Below, piece by piece: positions 1-11,800 of a DNA stretch of 64,000 nt. This DNA is from Ananas comosus. Its lineage: Eukaryota; Streptophyta; Magnoliopsida; Poales; Bromeliaceae. Where the stretch lies: the NCBI RefSeq assembly GCF_001540865.1, contig NC_033635.1, positions 6,006,678 to 6,070,677 on the forward strand, read 5' to 3'. The notes beneath the pieces were generated by a model that did no database searches, had not been told where the DNA came from, and worked only from the letters and a program-made list of their open reading frames with translations. How positions within the stretch are numbered: the first letter of the stretch is position 1; each line of letters starts with the position of its first letter. The position numbers and the translations under genes were made by a program.

Positions 1-13
1 TTTTGAACGACAG

Positions 14-414
14 TTGCACTTTTTGGGTAAAAATTGTACTGTTTGTCATCTTCCTCATTTTTCTTTTTCTTCCTCTTTGTTTTCATGTGTTTCTTCTCCG
101 CCCATCTCTCTTCGTACTCCACCTCATCGGCAGATCCTCCGCTCATCTTTTTCCGACCCTTTCTCTTTTTTTCTTTTTCTTTTCCGGCAGTGGAGGAGGG
201 TTGGAAAGAAAAAAAAAGAGGGTTGTGGTATGGTCTCGGCAGGGTTGGAGGCAAGAAGCGCGTAGCGGAGCGACTTTGGCGAGAGTGGAGGATCTGCTGA
301 CAGAGGTGGAGGGCGAAGGAGAGATGGGCGAGAAGAAACACACGAAAACAAAGATGAAGGAGAAGAAAGAAGAGGAAGAGGAGAAACAGCATAATTTTTG
401 CTCAAAGAGTGCAA
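14..414. repeat. Imperfect hairpin, copy 1 of fold-back repeat
   Basis: The left arm (about 14-148) is the reverse complement of the right arm (about 283-414) with scattered mismatches, separated by a roughly 135-bp GC-richer loop. The outer part of the left arm is cut by the window start; the right-hand flank continues the same symmetry. The whole unit recurs about 1165 bp downstream. The polypyrimidine and polypurine arms give spurious Phe/Ser-rich and Lys/Glu-rich ORFs. I recognise no coding domain. Confidence 0.75.
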
Positions 415-906
415 TTTTTGTTCAAAAAGTAAAACTTTCGTCCAAAAAAATATAATTTTTTTTCTAAAAGAATATAAGTTTTCTCTAAAATAGTGTAACG
501 TTTTTCTGAAACAGTGCAACGTTTCTTTGAAACAGTACAATTTTATCATCTTTTTATTTTTTCTCTGATTTTTCTTTTTTCATATAGAGCAATGTATTTT
601 TTTTTATGTTTTACTCTATTTTTTTTATTTTTTTTCTTTTCTGCATCTTTTTTCCTTGGCTTCACTCTCACCCACACTTGCTCCGAGTTCTCCTTCTCGG
701 ATGCCGGCCAAGGCGTTGGAAGAGAATGCTGCGTTGTCCTCATTACTGTCGTGGAGGGTCACGAAGGCGGTGGAGGTGGTTCGAAGAGAAAAAAAAGAAC
801 GAGAAAAAAAGAAGAGGAAGAGAACGTGATGTTACTCTCTTTATTGTTGTAAAGAATTAGGGATGCGCTGGAGAAGGGTTGGAGAGAAAGAAAAAAAAAA
901 AAAAAA

Positions 907-907
907 N
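907..907. other. Assembly seam (single N)
   Basis: A single N follows a poly-A run. The sequence left of it (about 1-905) reappears at about 1165-2060, so this may be an unmerged contig or haplotype join rather than a true tandem repeat. Confidence 0.6.
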
Positions 908-1880
908 ATCGACGCCGGCGTTACAGAAGGAGAACTCGGAACGGGTGCTGGTGAGAGCAGAGCTGAAAAAAAAAGTTACAAAAAATAAAAAAATAAAAAA
1001 TAAAATATAAAGAAAAATAATTTTTTTTACAAGAAAAATAAAAATCAGAGAGAAAAGAAGAAGATGATAAAGTTGTATTGTTTCAAGAAAACGTTACATT
1101 AGTTTAGAGAAAATTTATACTCTTTAAGAAAAAGTTATACTTTTTTTATGAAAGTTGCATTTTTTGAACAAAAGTTGCACTTTTTGGGTAAAAATTATAC
1201 TGTTTGTCCTCTTCCTCTTTTTTCTTCTCCTTCCTTTTCGTTTTCGTGTGTTTTTTCTCCGCACATCTCTTCTTCGTACTCCACCTCCATCGGCAGATCC
1301 TCCGCTCATCTGTTTCCGACCCTCTCTCTCTTTTTTTTTTTTTTTTCCTTTTCCGGAGGTGGAGGAGGGTTGGAAAGAAAAAAAAAAGAGGGTTGTGGCG
1401 CGGTCTCGGCAGGGTTGGAGGCAAGAAGCGCGTAGCGGACCGACTTTGGCGAGCGTGGAAGATCTGCTGACAGAGGTGGAGGGCAAAGGAGAGATGGGCG
1501 AGAAGAAACACACGAAAACGAAGATGAAGGAGAAGAAAGAAGAGGAAGAGGAGAAACAGTGTAATTTTTGCTCAAAGAGTGCAATTTTTGTTCAAAAAGT
1601 ATAACTTTCGTCCAAAAAAGTGTAATTTTTTTTTTTTAAAGAATGTAAGTTTTCTCTAAAATAGTGTAACGTTTTTCTGAAACTGTGCAACGTTGCTTTG
1701 AAACAGTACAACTTTATCATCTTTTTCTTTCTTCTCTGATTTTTCTTTTTTCTTATAGAAAAAAGTATTTTTCTTTATGTTTTACTTTATTTTTTTATTT
1801 TTTTTATTTTTTTTTATTTTTTTTTTCTTGGCTTCACTCTCACCCACACTTGCTCCGAGTTCTCCTTCTCCGGTGCCGGC
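908..1880. repeat. Long imperfect palindrome, fold-back-like element, copy 2
   Basis: Arms of about 400 bp (908-1310 and 1453-1880) are inverted copies of each other around a roughly 140-bp centre. Paired landmarks are the GGAGAACTCGG near 930 and its complement near 1855, and the paired poly-T/poly-A blocks. The arms consist of alternating TTTTT and AAAAA runs with TGCAACTTT-like boxes. This suits a fold-back (long-TIR) DNA element or an inverted duplication. No transposase is visible. Confidence 0.7.
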
Positions 1881-2084
1881 CAAGGCTGAGGAAGAGAACG
1901 CGACGCTGTCCTCATTACCGCCATGGAGGGTCACGAAGGCGGTGGAGGTGGGTCGAAGAGGAAAAAAGAAACGAGAAAAAAAGAAGAGGAAGAGAACGTG
2001 ATGTTACTCTTTTTACTGTTGTAAAGAATTAGGGATGTGCTGGAGAAGGTTTGGAGAGAAAGAGAGAAAAAAAAAGAGTCGTGG

Positions 2085-4050
2085 CGCGGTCGGAGGCGAG
2101 GAAGGCGGAGGGAGGGTGCAGGCGAGGGCGAGGGCATGCGGGACAGAGGGGAGGCGGCCGCCTCCGCCTCTGCCACCCTCGTCAGAGAGAGAAAAAAAAG
2201 AATGAGAAGAAGAAAAAGAGAGAGAAAAGAGAATAAAGATATTTTGGTCAAATTTTTAAAAATTCAGTCTGAATCTGAAAAATTCAAAAAAGTAGTATAC
2301 TTCTGCAAAAGTTCAAAACTAATGAATTTTTTATGCAAACTGGCCTTTTTGTTTTTTTGACTGCTTTTGCTATATATGTTTGGAAAGAAAGGAAGTTTGG
2401 GGTTTACAAAAAAACCTTCTTCACGTATAATTTCCATCAAGAAATCTCCCTATGTTATTGGTGATGGTGAGGGTTGGTTTGGCTCATGCCTCACAGAGTG
2501 CCTTTTTTTTTTTTTTTTAGATTTATGGACTCTTGATGAGCCTTTACAAGGGTTGTTTGGATTCTTTAAGGCTGCGTTTGGTTTGGAAGGATATCCCAGA
2601 ACGATAGAGGATATCCTCCTTTGTTCAACCAAACAACAGCAAAAAAGCACAAAATGGGTTGTTCCGGACTTAACGGGTTATTCGAGAATAACCCGTTAAG
2701 CCTTGTTCTGGCCATTCTGCAGAACAAGAGCGGACAAAAAAAAGTTGCACTTTTCATTTCCTAATTTTACCCATCTGCCTCTCTAAGTTAATTTGCACTT
2801 TAAATAAATTCAAACAAATGCTAAAATGGAATGCTACTATGTTAATTTTTCAAAGGTGATTTTTTCACATAATAAATATTTGAAGTAAACAGCTTTTCTA
2901 TATTTAAAATTATATAATTATATATAATTTTAATTATTTGTTATATTATATAATTAAAAAAAATTTTATATCTATATTTATAATTATAGCTTTATATATT
3001 AATTTTATCACTATTCTCAAACATTGAAATATTTACTAAATAGTCCATAACATATTTGTCACGCCCTGGATTACTCGTTTCCCTGGGCNGTGGCGCAGCC
3101 TTGGCGGGGTCGGAGGCGAGGAAGGCGGAGGGAGGGTGCGCGGGCGAGGGCGAGGGCGAGGGCGAGGGCACGCGGGACAGAGGGGAGGCGGCAGCCTCCG
3201 CCTCTGCCACCCTCTTCGGAGAGAAAGAAAAAAAAGAACAAGAGAAAGAAAAAGAGAGAGAAAAGAGAATAAAGATATTTTGGTCAATTTTCTAAAAATT
3301 CTGTCCGAATCTGAAAAATTCAAAAAGGTAGTATATTTTTGCAAAAGTTCAAAACTAATGAATTTTTTATGCAAATTGGCCTTTTTGTTTTTTTGACTGC
3401 TTTTGCTATATACGTTTGGAAAGAAAGGAAGTTTGGAGTTTACAAAAAACCTTCTTCACATATAATTCCCATCAAGAAATCTCCCTATGTTATTGGTGAT
3501 GGTGAGGGTTGGTTTGGCTCATGCATGCCTCATAGAATGTCATTTTTTTTTTAAGATTTGTGAACTCTTGATGAGTCTTTACAGGAATTATTTGGATTCT
3601 TTAAGGCTGCGTTTGGTTGGAAGGATATTCCAGAACGATAGCGGATATCCTTCTTTGTTCAACCAAACAACAACACAAAAGCAAAAAATGGGTTGTTCCG
3701 GGCTTAACGGGTTATTCGAGAATAACCCGTTAAGCCTTGTTCCGGCCATTCTGCAGAACAAGAGCAGACAAAAAAATTTGCACTTTTCATTTCCTAATTT
3801 ACCCATCTGCCTCTCTAAGTTAATTTGCACTTTAAATAAATTTGCACTTTAAATAAATTCAAACAAATGCTAAAATAGAACGCTACTAAGTTAATTTTTC
3901 AAAGGTGATTTTTTTACATAATAAATATTTGAAGTAATCAGCTTTTATATAATTGAAATTATATTTTTATATCTATATTTATAAGCATATCTTTATACAT
4001 TAATTTTATCACTATTCTAAATATTTATTAAATATTCTATAAAATATTCG
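2085..4050. repeat. Tandem duplication of about 1 kb with an N between copies
   Basis: About 2085-3050 and about 3105-4045 are near-identical, both beginning in a GC-rich GGAGGCGAGGAAGGCGG block and running through the same A-rich tract into the same MITE. The N at 3089 is preceded by about 35 bp starting TGTCACGCCC, which resembles the end of a gypsy LTR found elsewhere in the window. The repeat is either a real duplication interrupted by an LTR end or two haplotype contigs placed in series. Confidence 0.75.
2570..3050. mobile_element. Truncated copy of the same MITE
   Basis: It has the same left TIR after TTTAA (TSD-like TAA at 2567-2569) and the same interior hairpin as the complete copy at 3605-4227. 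It loses its right end shortly before the N at 3089. Its truncation fits a contig end or haplotype seam. Confidence 0.7.
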
Positions 4051-4227
4051 AGGGAAAAATTATCATTCTATTTAAATTTTATCAATTCAATATCTTATTC
4101 CAACATAAACATCCAAACACTATTAGGAATATCCTCCGGGAATAAACAATTAACATTTAAATGCAAATTTGTAGTTTGAACAACAAAAGTTATCCTTCAG
4201 AATTTAGTTCTCAAACCAAACACAGCC
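3605..4227. mobile_element. Harbinger/Tourist-type MITE
   Basis: Terminal inverted repeats GGCTGCGTTTGGTT (left) and AACCAAACACAGCC (right) differ at one position and are flanked by a 3-bp TAA target duplication (3602-3604 and 4228-4230). This is the standard PIF-Harbinger/Tourist signature. The 623-bp AT-rich interior has no ORF and includes a perfect hairpin around AACGGGTTATTCGAGAATAACCCGTT (about 3707-3732). Confidence 0.85.
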
Positions 4228-4230
4228 TAA

Positions 4231-4777
4231 GATTCTCCGTAAAAGAGCATATGTTCCCTTGTCAATTTCCAAATATTGACTATAGTATTAACTTTCTGAG
4301 CATCTAGTAGTCCATTGTCAAGTCGTTCCAGAAATTGATTACTTTGATTGGGAGAAATCCTGTAGGCAAATTCACTCCGAACTAGTTTGGTACATTAATT
4401 GCCGAATTAAACATTAGGCTAGTATGCCGCCGAACAGAAATGTATGCGGTGGCTACGTACACAAAACTCTCGAAAAGCTCATGATATATATTTAGGTACA
4501 CACGTCTCCACCATGCGCAGCCCAACCTGTTCGCTTACCCGAATCCTCTCTACGGTAAGCAAACAGAGGTGAGCCAGACAGAAAGACAGAGAGAGTTGCT
4601 CCAGCCTCGAGTACAGTGAAAGAAAGCTTCACTGCAGGTTCGTCATTTCTTTCTCTGTTCCCCCGGCCCTCCGAGTTATCGACTAAATGTGACGATGATC
4701 TAGTCTAGTATTACAAGTCCGTAACTAAACACAACTCCCTTCTCAGATTACAATTAATTGATCGATTAACGATAATC
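4231..4777. other. Region downstream of the sugar transporter gene
   Basis: There is no ORF worth calling. This is the 3' flank of the minus-strand STP gene, so its right end must include the 3' UTR. A short hairpin (CAGTGAA...TTCACTG, about 4613-4633) lies inside. I see no clear poly(A) signal. Confidence 0.5.
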
Positions 4778-5293
4778 CTACGGCCGAACCCCGTTGCTGC
4801 CGTTGCTTGCATTGTTATTATAACTACTAGGCTTCTTAACGTAATCGCCGTCGCCGTCTTCGACCCCGTAATCGGCGTCGTCGTCCATGAAGCGCTTCCA
4901 GAACCAGTGCTGCTTCCACACCCTCTCGGTCATCTCCTCGATGGGCACGTTCTTGGTCTCGGGGAGGAGGAAGAGCACGAAGAGCGACATGACGACGACC
5001 CACGCGGAGAAGAAGGCGAAGATGCCGTACTTGAGGCTGCAGAGCATGGAGAGGAAGGCCTGCGCGATGACGAACGTGAAGAGCAGGTTGGCGCACACCG
5101 TCACGCTCTGCCCGGCCGACCGCGTCTCCAGCGGGAACGTCTCGCTGGGGATCAGCCACCCGAGCGGCCCCCACGACCACGCGAACGACGACACGAACGT
5201 GCACACCATCACCACCACCAGCACCGCGTACCCGCGGCTGAGGTCGTCCGAGTGGTCCGTCACCTTTATCCCCAGCAACACCGCGATCACCAC
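4778..5293 (-). CDS. STP13-like exon 5, C-terminal half
   Basis: It begins [11 protein letters not shown] after acceptor TGTAG|GTG, covers TM8-TM12 and ends with a polar Asp/Asn/Ser-rich tail and a TAG stop at 4780-4778. [15 protein letters not shown] and [16 protein letters not shown] are STP13-type. The C-terminal lid-partner cysteine sits in LSMLC. Confidence 0.92.
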   Translation of the reverse strand: MVIAVLLGIKVTDHSDDLSRGYAVLVVVMVCTFVSSFAWSWGPLGWLIPSETFPLETRSAGQSVTVCANLLFTFVIAQAFLSMLCSLKYGIFAFFSAWVVVMSLFVLFLLPETKNVPIEEMTERVWKQHWFWKRFMDDDADYGVEDGDGDYVKKPSSYNNNASNGSNGVRP

Positions 5294-8105
5294 CTACACG
5301 TACGGCACACGTACATACACACAGTTCATGCATGAATATATACATTAATTCATACATACATACATATACATACATACGTGTTGTATATATATACGTGTTG
5401 TCTAACATCATCAATCAATTACGAATAAAAGTTACGTAACGTAACGTAACACGCGTACCTGCGAAAGAAACATCTGCACCCCGGCCTCGAGCAGTAGCAT
5501 GCGGCGGCCGATGCGGTCGACGGAGTAGATGGAGACGAGCGTGGAGAGGACGTTGACGGCGCCGGTGATGACGGCGGAGTAGAGGGCGGCGTCGCTCTTG
5601 AAGCCGAGCGTGTTCACCAGCTGCGGGCGGTTGCGGCGCTGCAGCAGGTTGCGGAAGGGGTGCTTCACGCGCTGGGCCGCCCGGCTCGCCGCCAGGATCT
5701 CCTCGAATTCGNTCACCAGCTGCGGGCGGTTGCGGCGCTGCAGCAGGTTGCGGAAGGGGTGCTTCACGCGCTGGGCCGCCCGGCTCGCCGCCAGGATCTC
5801 CTCGAATTCGGGCTCGATGTTCGGGGTGCCCCGGATCCGGCGCAGCACCGCCTTCCCTTCCTCGAGCCGCCCGCGCTCGATCAGGCTGTTCGGAGTGTCC
5901 GTCACCAGAAGAGACCCCACCGTCAGCAGCACCGCTGGTATGCCCGCCAGCCCCAGCGACAGCCGCCAGCCCCATCCATTGATCCTGTTATATTATGTTA
6001 ATTAAATATAATTGTAGTTGAAATCGATCCCCATCCCCATCCCCATCCCCATCCCCATCCATATAAACACCAAATTTGGTTTTTCAAAATTTTGAATTCG
6101 GTGTTCGAGACTAAATTGAAACTTGATAATCCAAAATAGCACTAATTAAGTTAAGTACCTAACAATTTTTCACTTTTGACACGCTTAATTGGAGGAGTTT
6201 GCAAATTAAGTTGGTGGGGTAATCTAAAATTTCAAATTTCGGATCGGTTTGATATTCTTTCTCGCATAATTAAGCTTTCTCATGATGTAAAAGAGGCGAA
6301 ATGTGGGCCGTGCCGGGCCAGCACGGCCCACATTTTTCGGGCCAAATCGGGCTAGGGTCAGGCCTGGCCCGGCCCGAATTTAATTTCGGGCCGGGCTGGG
6401 CCGGGCCCAATTTTTCTATCTTCTGGCCTGGGACGGCCTTTTGGCCCGGAAGGCACGGGCCGTGCCGGGCCGGGCCGTGCTTCGGGCTGGCCTACAAAGT
6501 ATTTATTTTTTAAAAAATAAATAAATTTGTATTATTTATTTAAATTTATAATTTTTTAATATTTTAATCAAAATATTAATTTAAATAAAAATATTTATTN
6601 GCCACAGAGTCGCGGCCCAGCACGGCCCAGAGACTCGGGCCGGGCCGGCCCGGCACGGGTGCTACAGTACCCGTGCCATGCTGTGGTCCGACCCGAGGCC
6701 GTGCCGGGAATGGCGGCCCACGTGCCGCCCGGCCCGTTTGACATCCCTAGGCGAAGAATATATAATACTATTGGATGTAGAATCGGAGAATGTTGAAGCA
6801 TATATACGTATACATACTTGGAAGTGCCGTAATTGACAAGGTTTGCGAAGAGGATGCCGATCGTGACATTGAGCTGGAACAAGATGTTCAGGCCTCCGCG
6901 AATTCTGGTGGGTGCAACCTCCGAGAGAAACAGAGGAACCGCCTGCAGCGATTGAGCAAATTTCAACGAATCAGGAAAACAACATTAATCTTAATCTTAA
7001 TTTAGGAACCCGATTGTGTTGTGCAGCATATGGCCATTTTTTCAGAAATTGTTGCTTTATATACTATTGATATGTTGACAATCTGTGTATTACCAATTTT
7101 CTATGACATTTTTTCATTGTGCGAATCGATTATATTTCATGACATTCTAATGCCGATACGATTACACCAACTATAAATAAGAATTATATTATGAAAACCT
7201 ATTGGAGCATGCATGCTGTGTTATTTGACAAACTTGCTATTTAAAATAATATTTTCTGAAAAGAATGTTATATTAAAAATTTTTTTGCAGTTCTGTTTTT
7301 TACATAGGGAAGCATTTAAAATATCAAATTAAAGGTTCTTCATAGACTCAAAATTCCATTTCTTTTGCCTCTTCAATTAGGGTTTATATATACATACTAT
7401 ACAGTGTGTGCATGAGAGTATTACTTTATCACTATTATACATGCACGGAAACAGGAAGACGTTAAAATTAATTATGTTTAGGACTAGAAAATGCTTGTTC
7501 TCATTAATTCATTGTCTATTCTATCCTTGTAAAATAATCTTTTGGTGAATTATGTCAACAACAATGCTTAATTATTTGTATACTCAAAAATGAGTGTCAT
7601 AATTTTATCATATACTGATATTTTTTGATATTTTTTTTAAAATATTAAAATTCAAAGAATAATTATCTAATTTTTTAAATGAGATTTTCAATGCACGAAA
7701 AGCACACTTCTCTTTTATCAACTACCCAAATGAATTTCTCTACGTCGGTAGGTTCATAAAGCATTATAAAATGCAGTGTACAACGTGAGGATGTTACACA
7801 TGGAGCATCACATGACAACACTACTGCAGCCGGATCGAACTCCTAAAATTATATATTTTTTTCACAAACTATTTTTCTAATGCATTGAATCCAAAAAGAA
7901 TATATAGTTGATGCTTTGCCACATGGTACGCAGTTATTATTAACGTGACAGTATTGTGGCCATGTGAAGACACCAAAAGAAACTGCTGCTTTTATCTTTC
8001 TTTTCTCTTTTGTCATACATTTGGACCCTTTAAAGAGCTTTTCTACTGAAAAGTTGAACTTTTCGTTTCCTACATCTCCTAGATTCTTTCCCCACATTAT
8101 GCATG

Positions 8106-8173
<68 letters not shown>

Positions 8174-8408
8174 GCACTTAACTAAAACAAAAAAAAGAAA
8201 AGAAAAGAAAACCTCTACGAGCACAAGTGATCACCTACGATTCTATATATGCATGTATGCGTCCCCAATCCCTTTGCACATGTTGTAGTTTGTAACCACT
8301 TCGTAATACGTATTCTAATCAACCAAAGTCAAATAATACGTTCTTTTTTATTGTTATTGTTATGCATACCTATCTCCCACCTAAGATCATGGAGAATAGT
8401 GAACTATC

Positions 8409-8443
<35 letters not shown>

Positions 8444-8814
8444 TATTATTGCCAGCCATAAATGTTATTTCTAATTAGCTAAACATATATATATACCTGG
8501 TTAGCGAATCCGACACCGCAGCCGAGAAGAATGCGACCGACGATGAGCATGGCGAGATCTTGGGCTGCGGCGTTGAATACGACACCGACAAGGAAGAAGA
8601 TTCCGGCGATGAGCATGGTGAGCCTGCGGCCGAGATTGCGGGTGGTGTAGGACGCGAAAAATGTGGCGGTGAGACCGGCCAGGTAGAGCGACGACGTGAA
8701 CAGCTGCAGGTCCTGGTTGTTGTACTTGCAGTAGTTGCTCTCCTTGTCCTCGTGCTTTTGCCGGTACACCGTCGGAAAGAACTTTTTCAGAAAATCGTCC
8801 ATCGATGTCACACC

Positions 8815-8849
<35 letters not shown>

Positions 8850-11800
8850 CAACAGGAGGACAAAGAAATGTATTTTAAACCATACTATTATTCTCAGGAT
8901 GATATTTTTAGAACTGATCAATATTAATTATGATATTATCTTATTGAATTATGCCACTATTTTATTTACGGACTGTATTTGTTGATCAAATTTAATAAAT
9001 TTGATCTGCTTTTGATAAACATAAATTTGCTAATTGTTTATAAAGCCTAGCTAGAAAGATGGCAAGTTAATTATATGTCACCTTTCAAATCATAGAGTCT
9101 AAAAGAGCTAATTAATTAACCATATAATTTTAATTGAAGCTAGTTTACTATAAATTCAACATATTTGATCTGTTCCCAGTTAAAATATATATGCGTGTTA
9201 ACACATATAATTTTGTGTAGCTTTAACATAGCATGCATCTCTCGTGGATATAATCTAAAAGTATAAATATCATACAAAAAGAAATGCTACTTAGCATATA
9301 ATGTACACCTTTTAATCGAAGGCGCCATCACTGAACTTTTTATGCGTACAGGTGGTGAACTCAACTGTGAAGGCTTTTGCTTTTCATGGTACGGAAATTT
9401 TAATTAATTATCCACTTTATTGAAGAAAATGAAATAATTATTTATCTTTAAGCCCAAATAACAGTATTTTATTTTATTTTTTTGTGTCCCTCATATGTCT
9501 GCTTAGATTTATCTCTAATGTCATATTAAAAAAAATGGGCATTTTAATGCCATGTTAGAAAACTGTATTAGAAACTTAAGCCGCTAAATAATTAAACGGT
9601 GTTTTATATTATTTATCAAGAGAATGATTTTTTAATACTTACGTGTATGCAACACTGATCACTCACCTTTTGGGCTCTAGTACTATATTAAAGATATAAA
9701 ACTACCATTTATCTTGAAAACTTTAAGTGGCAAGAGAACGATTTTTAATACTCTACATTCAACAAATTCTAGAAAAAGATTTTGAGAGAAAAAAGAATAT
9801 TAAGCAGTGGCAATATATATAACTTAATTACATGAAAGAACAACTCGTATTTTAGTAGTTAAAAAAAAAACCCCACCCTTAAATCCACTTAAATTTTGAC
9901 ATTTGTGAAGTACCAAATTGCACTAAATTAAATTCAAACGGGTCTGTGGCTTTTGTAATTATTTGTCTTTTGTCCTATAGATTAATTATCTCTAGCCCAT
10001 GCATATAGACTTTTAATAAAATTAACGAGTGGTGTAGCTAATTTTTCCGAAAAAGACAATTAATAGGTTTTACATATTTGTTATTTTCACAAAAAAGTCC
10101 ATGCACGTGATCTACTTTGTGGACAAGCGCTTTTAGTCCAAGTATATTTTCCTCTCATAATTAAGGAGAATAAATTATAAAATATATACGACTGGTCTAG
10201 ACAAAAAACTTATGACGTAGTTCCAAATTTGGATTAGGATGTTTTAGACTCGTTTTCCCGTCAAAGTAGGTGGCTTTGACAAACGTGCACAGTAACAAAA
10301 AAAAACGCACAAAAAAAATAATTTTTTATATGATATTATATATATATAAAAAAGCGAAAGCATATTTTTGCTTGGTAGTATAGCAAGCTGAACTGTTGAC
10401 ACGACACATGACAATTTTATTTAACACAATTAATATAATATTTATTTATATTTAAAAATTTTGAATAAAACAAAGATTTGGATATGTAATTAGTACATCT
10501 ATTTAAAGCTGTCTCTAATATATAGTTTTATCAAATTTTATTTTAAAAATAATCATTGGAGATAATTACACTTTAAATTTTTAATAAATTAGATTAACGA
10601 AATTCTTTCCTTAAAATTAATTTATTTTTTAAATAAAATTTTACAAATGCCGGTGTAATCAGGTTACTTTCTAGGAATTAATAATAAGTTTTCAAAAGTT
10701 TCCTTTTCTCCCTTTTTTTTGTTCTCATTACTTTATGGTTTCCAATACATGCTCCTTACACTACACACACCCACCCACCAATAATAATCCATATATATTC
10801 TCTCTCTCTCAAAAAAAAAAAAAAATCCATAAATATCATACAGTATAGTAAACATATATAAGGGCCTATATATTTAGTCGACCCACTACTAATAATTAAT
10901 ATTTAGAACTAGCTGGCGCCTATATTTCACAGGGAAAAAAAAAGTTTAAATTTTTGTTACAGGGAAATACAAAATTTCCTACAATTTTCCATATATATGA
11001 CGCTTCTAATTTTACTCCATGCGGAAAGTTAAAACATACGATTTATATCCTTAAGACAAAAAAATAAAAATAAAAAAACAAGCTAAATCGCTTCTCAATT
11101 TTCTCTTTTATTCAAGTAATTAAATTAAATTAAATTAATCATCTCGAAGATGTGTACGTATGCAAATGATAAATTACCTCGGTTGGCCACAATTAATATT
11201 TCCATGCCCCACACGTGAAGCCACGCCAGAATTATCATAAGAGGAGGAGTAGGAAAAAAGCAAAATAAAAAATATTGTACCTTTTTTGAAGTATTAATTG
11301 GACAATACTTTACAAAATATATACTTCCATATTTAATTAACTAAATTTTTATTAAAAAAATAGAAAAATGCTATATGTACATCATATTAGTAAAGTATAA
11401 ATCGAACATCATGCATCGATCTAACCAGTAAAATAAAACATTAATATAACTAGTACATAAATATGAATTTTTCCATAAAGAAATCAACAACCATATGTCT
11501 CTCCCCCTTCCATGAAACTAAGGAGAAGTCATCATTTCATTATTATTATTATTATTTGTCATGCTATTTTATTTAAATATAGAAAAAGAATATGTCTATA
11601 TATATATATATATATATATACACTCTATGTTCAAATCCGTTATTCCTCACAAAATATGCATCTTTTCTTATGCAAATGTAAAGATTAAAAAAAAAAAAAA
11701 AGGATAATGATAAGATGTCTCACCTGATATGCCGACGTCGTAGCCGAACATCAACCCTCCGGTGGCGGCCATGATGCAGGAGATGATAACGATCGGCGTG

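Noticed and set aside
3..2360. Many ORFs of 60-150 aa rich in Phe, Ser, Lys, Glu or Arg
   Set aside because: They arise from polypyrimidine/polypurine repeats and repeat between the duplicated copies.
4836..5975. Long ORFs antisense or out of frame over the STP13-like exons
   Set aside because: They are shadows of GC-rich exons, Arg/His/Gly-rich, with no recognisable domain.
8030..8288. Ser-Leu and Arg-Glu repeat ORFs
   Set aside because: Translation of a CT microsatellite within intron 2.
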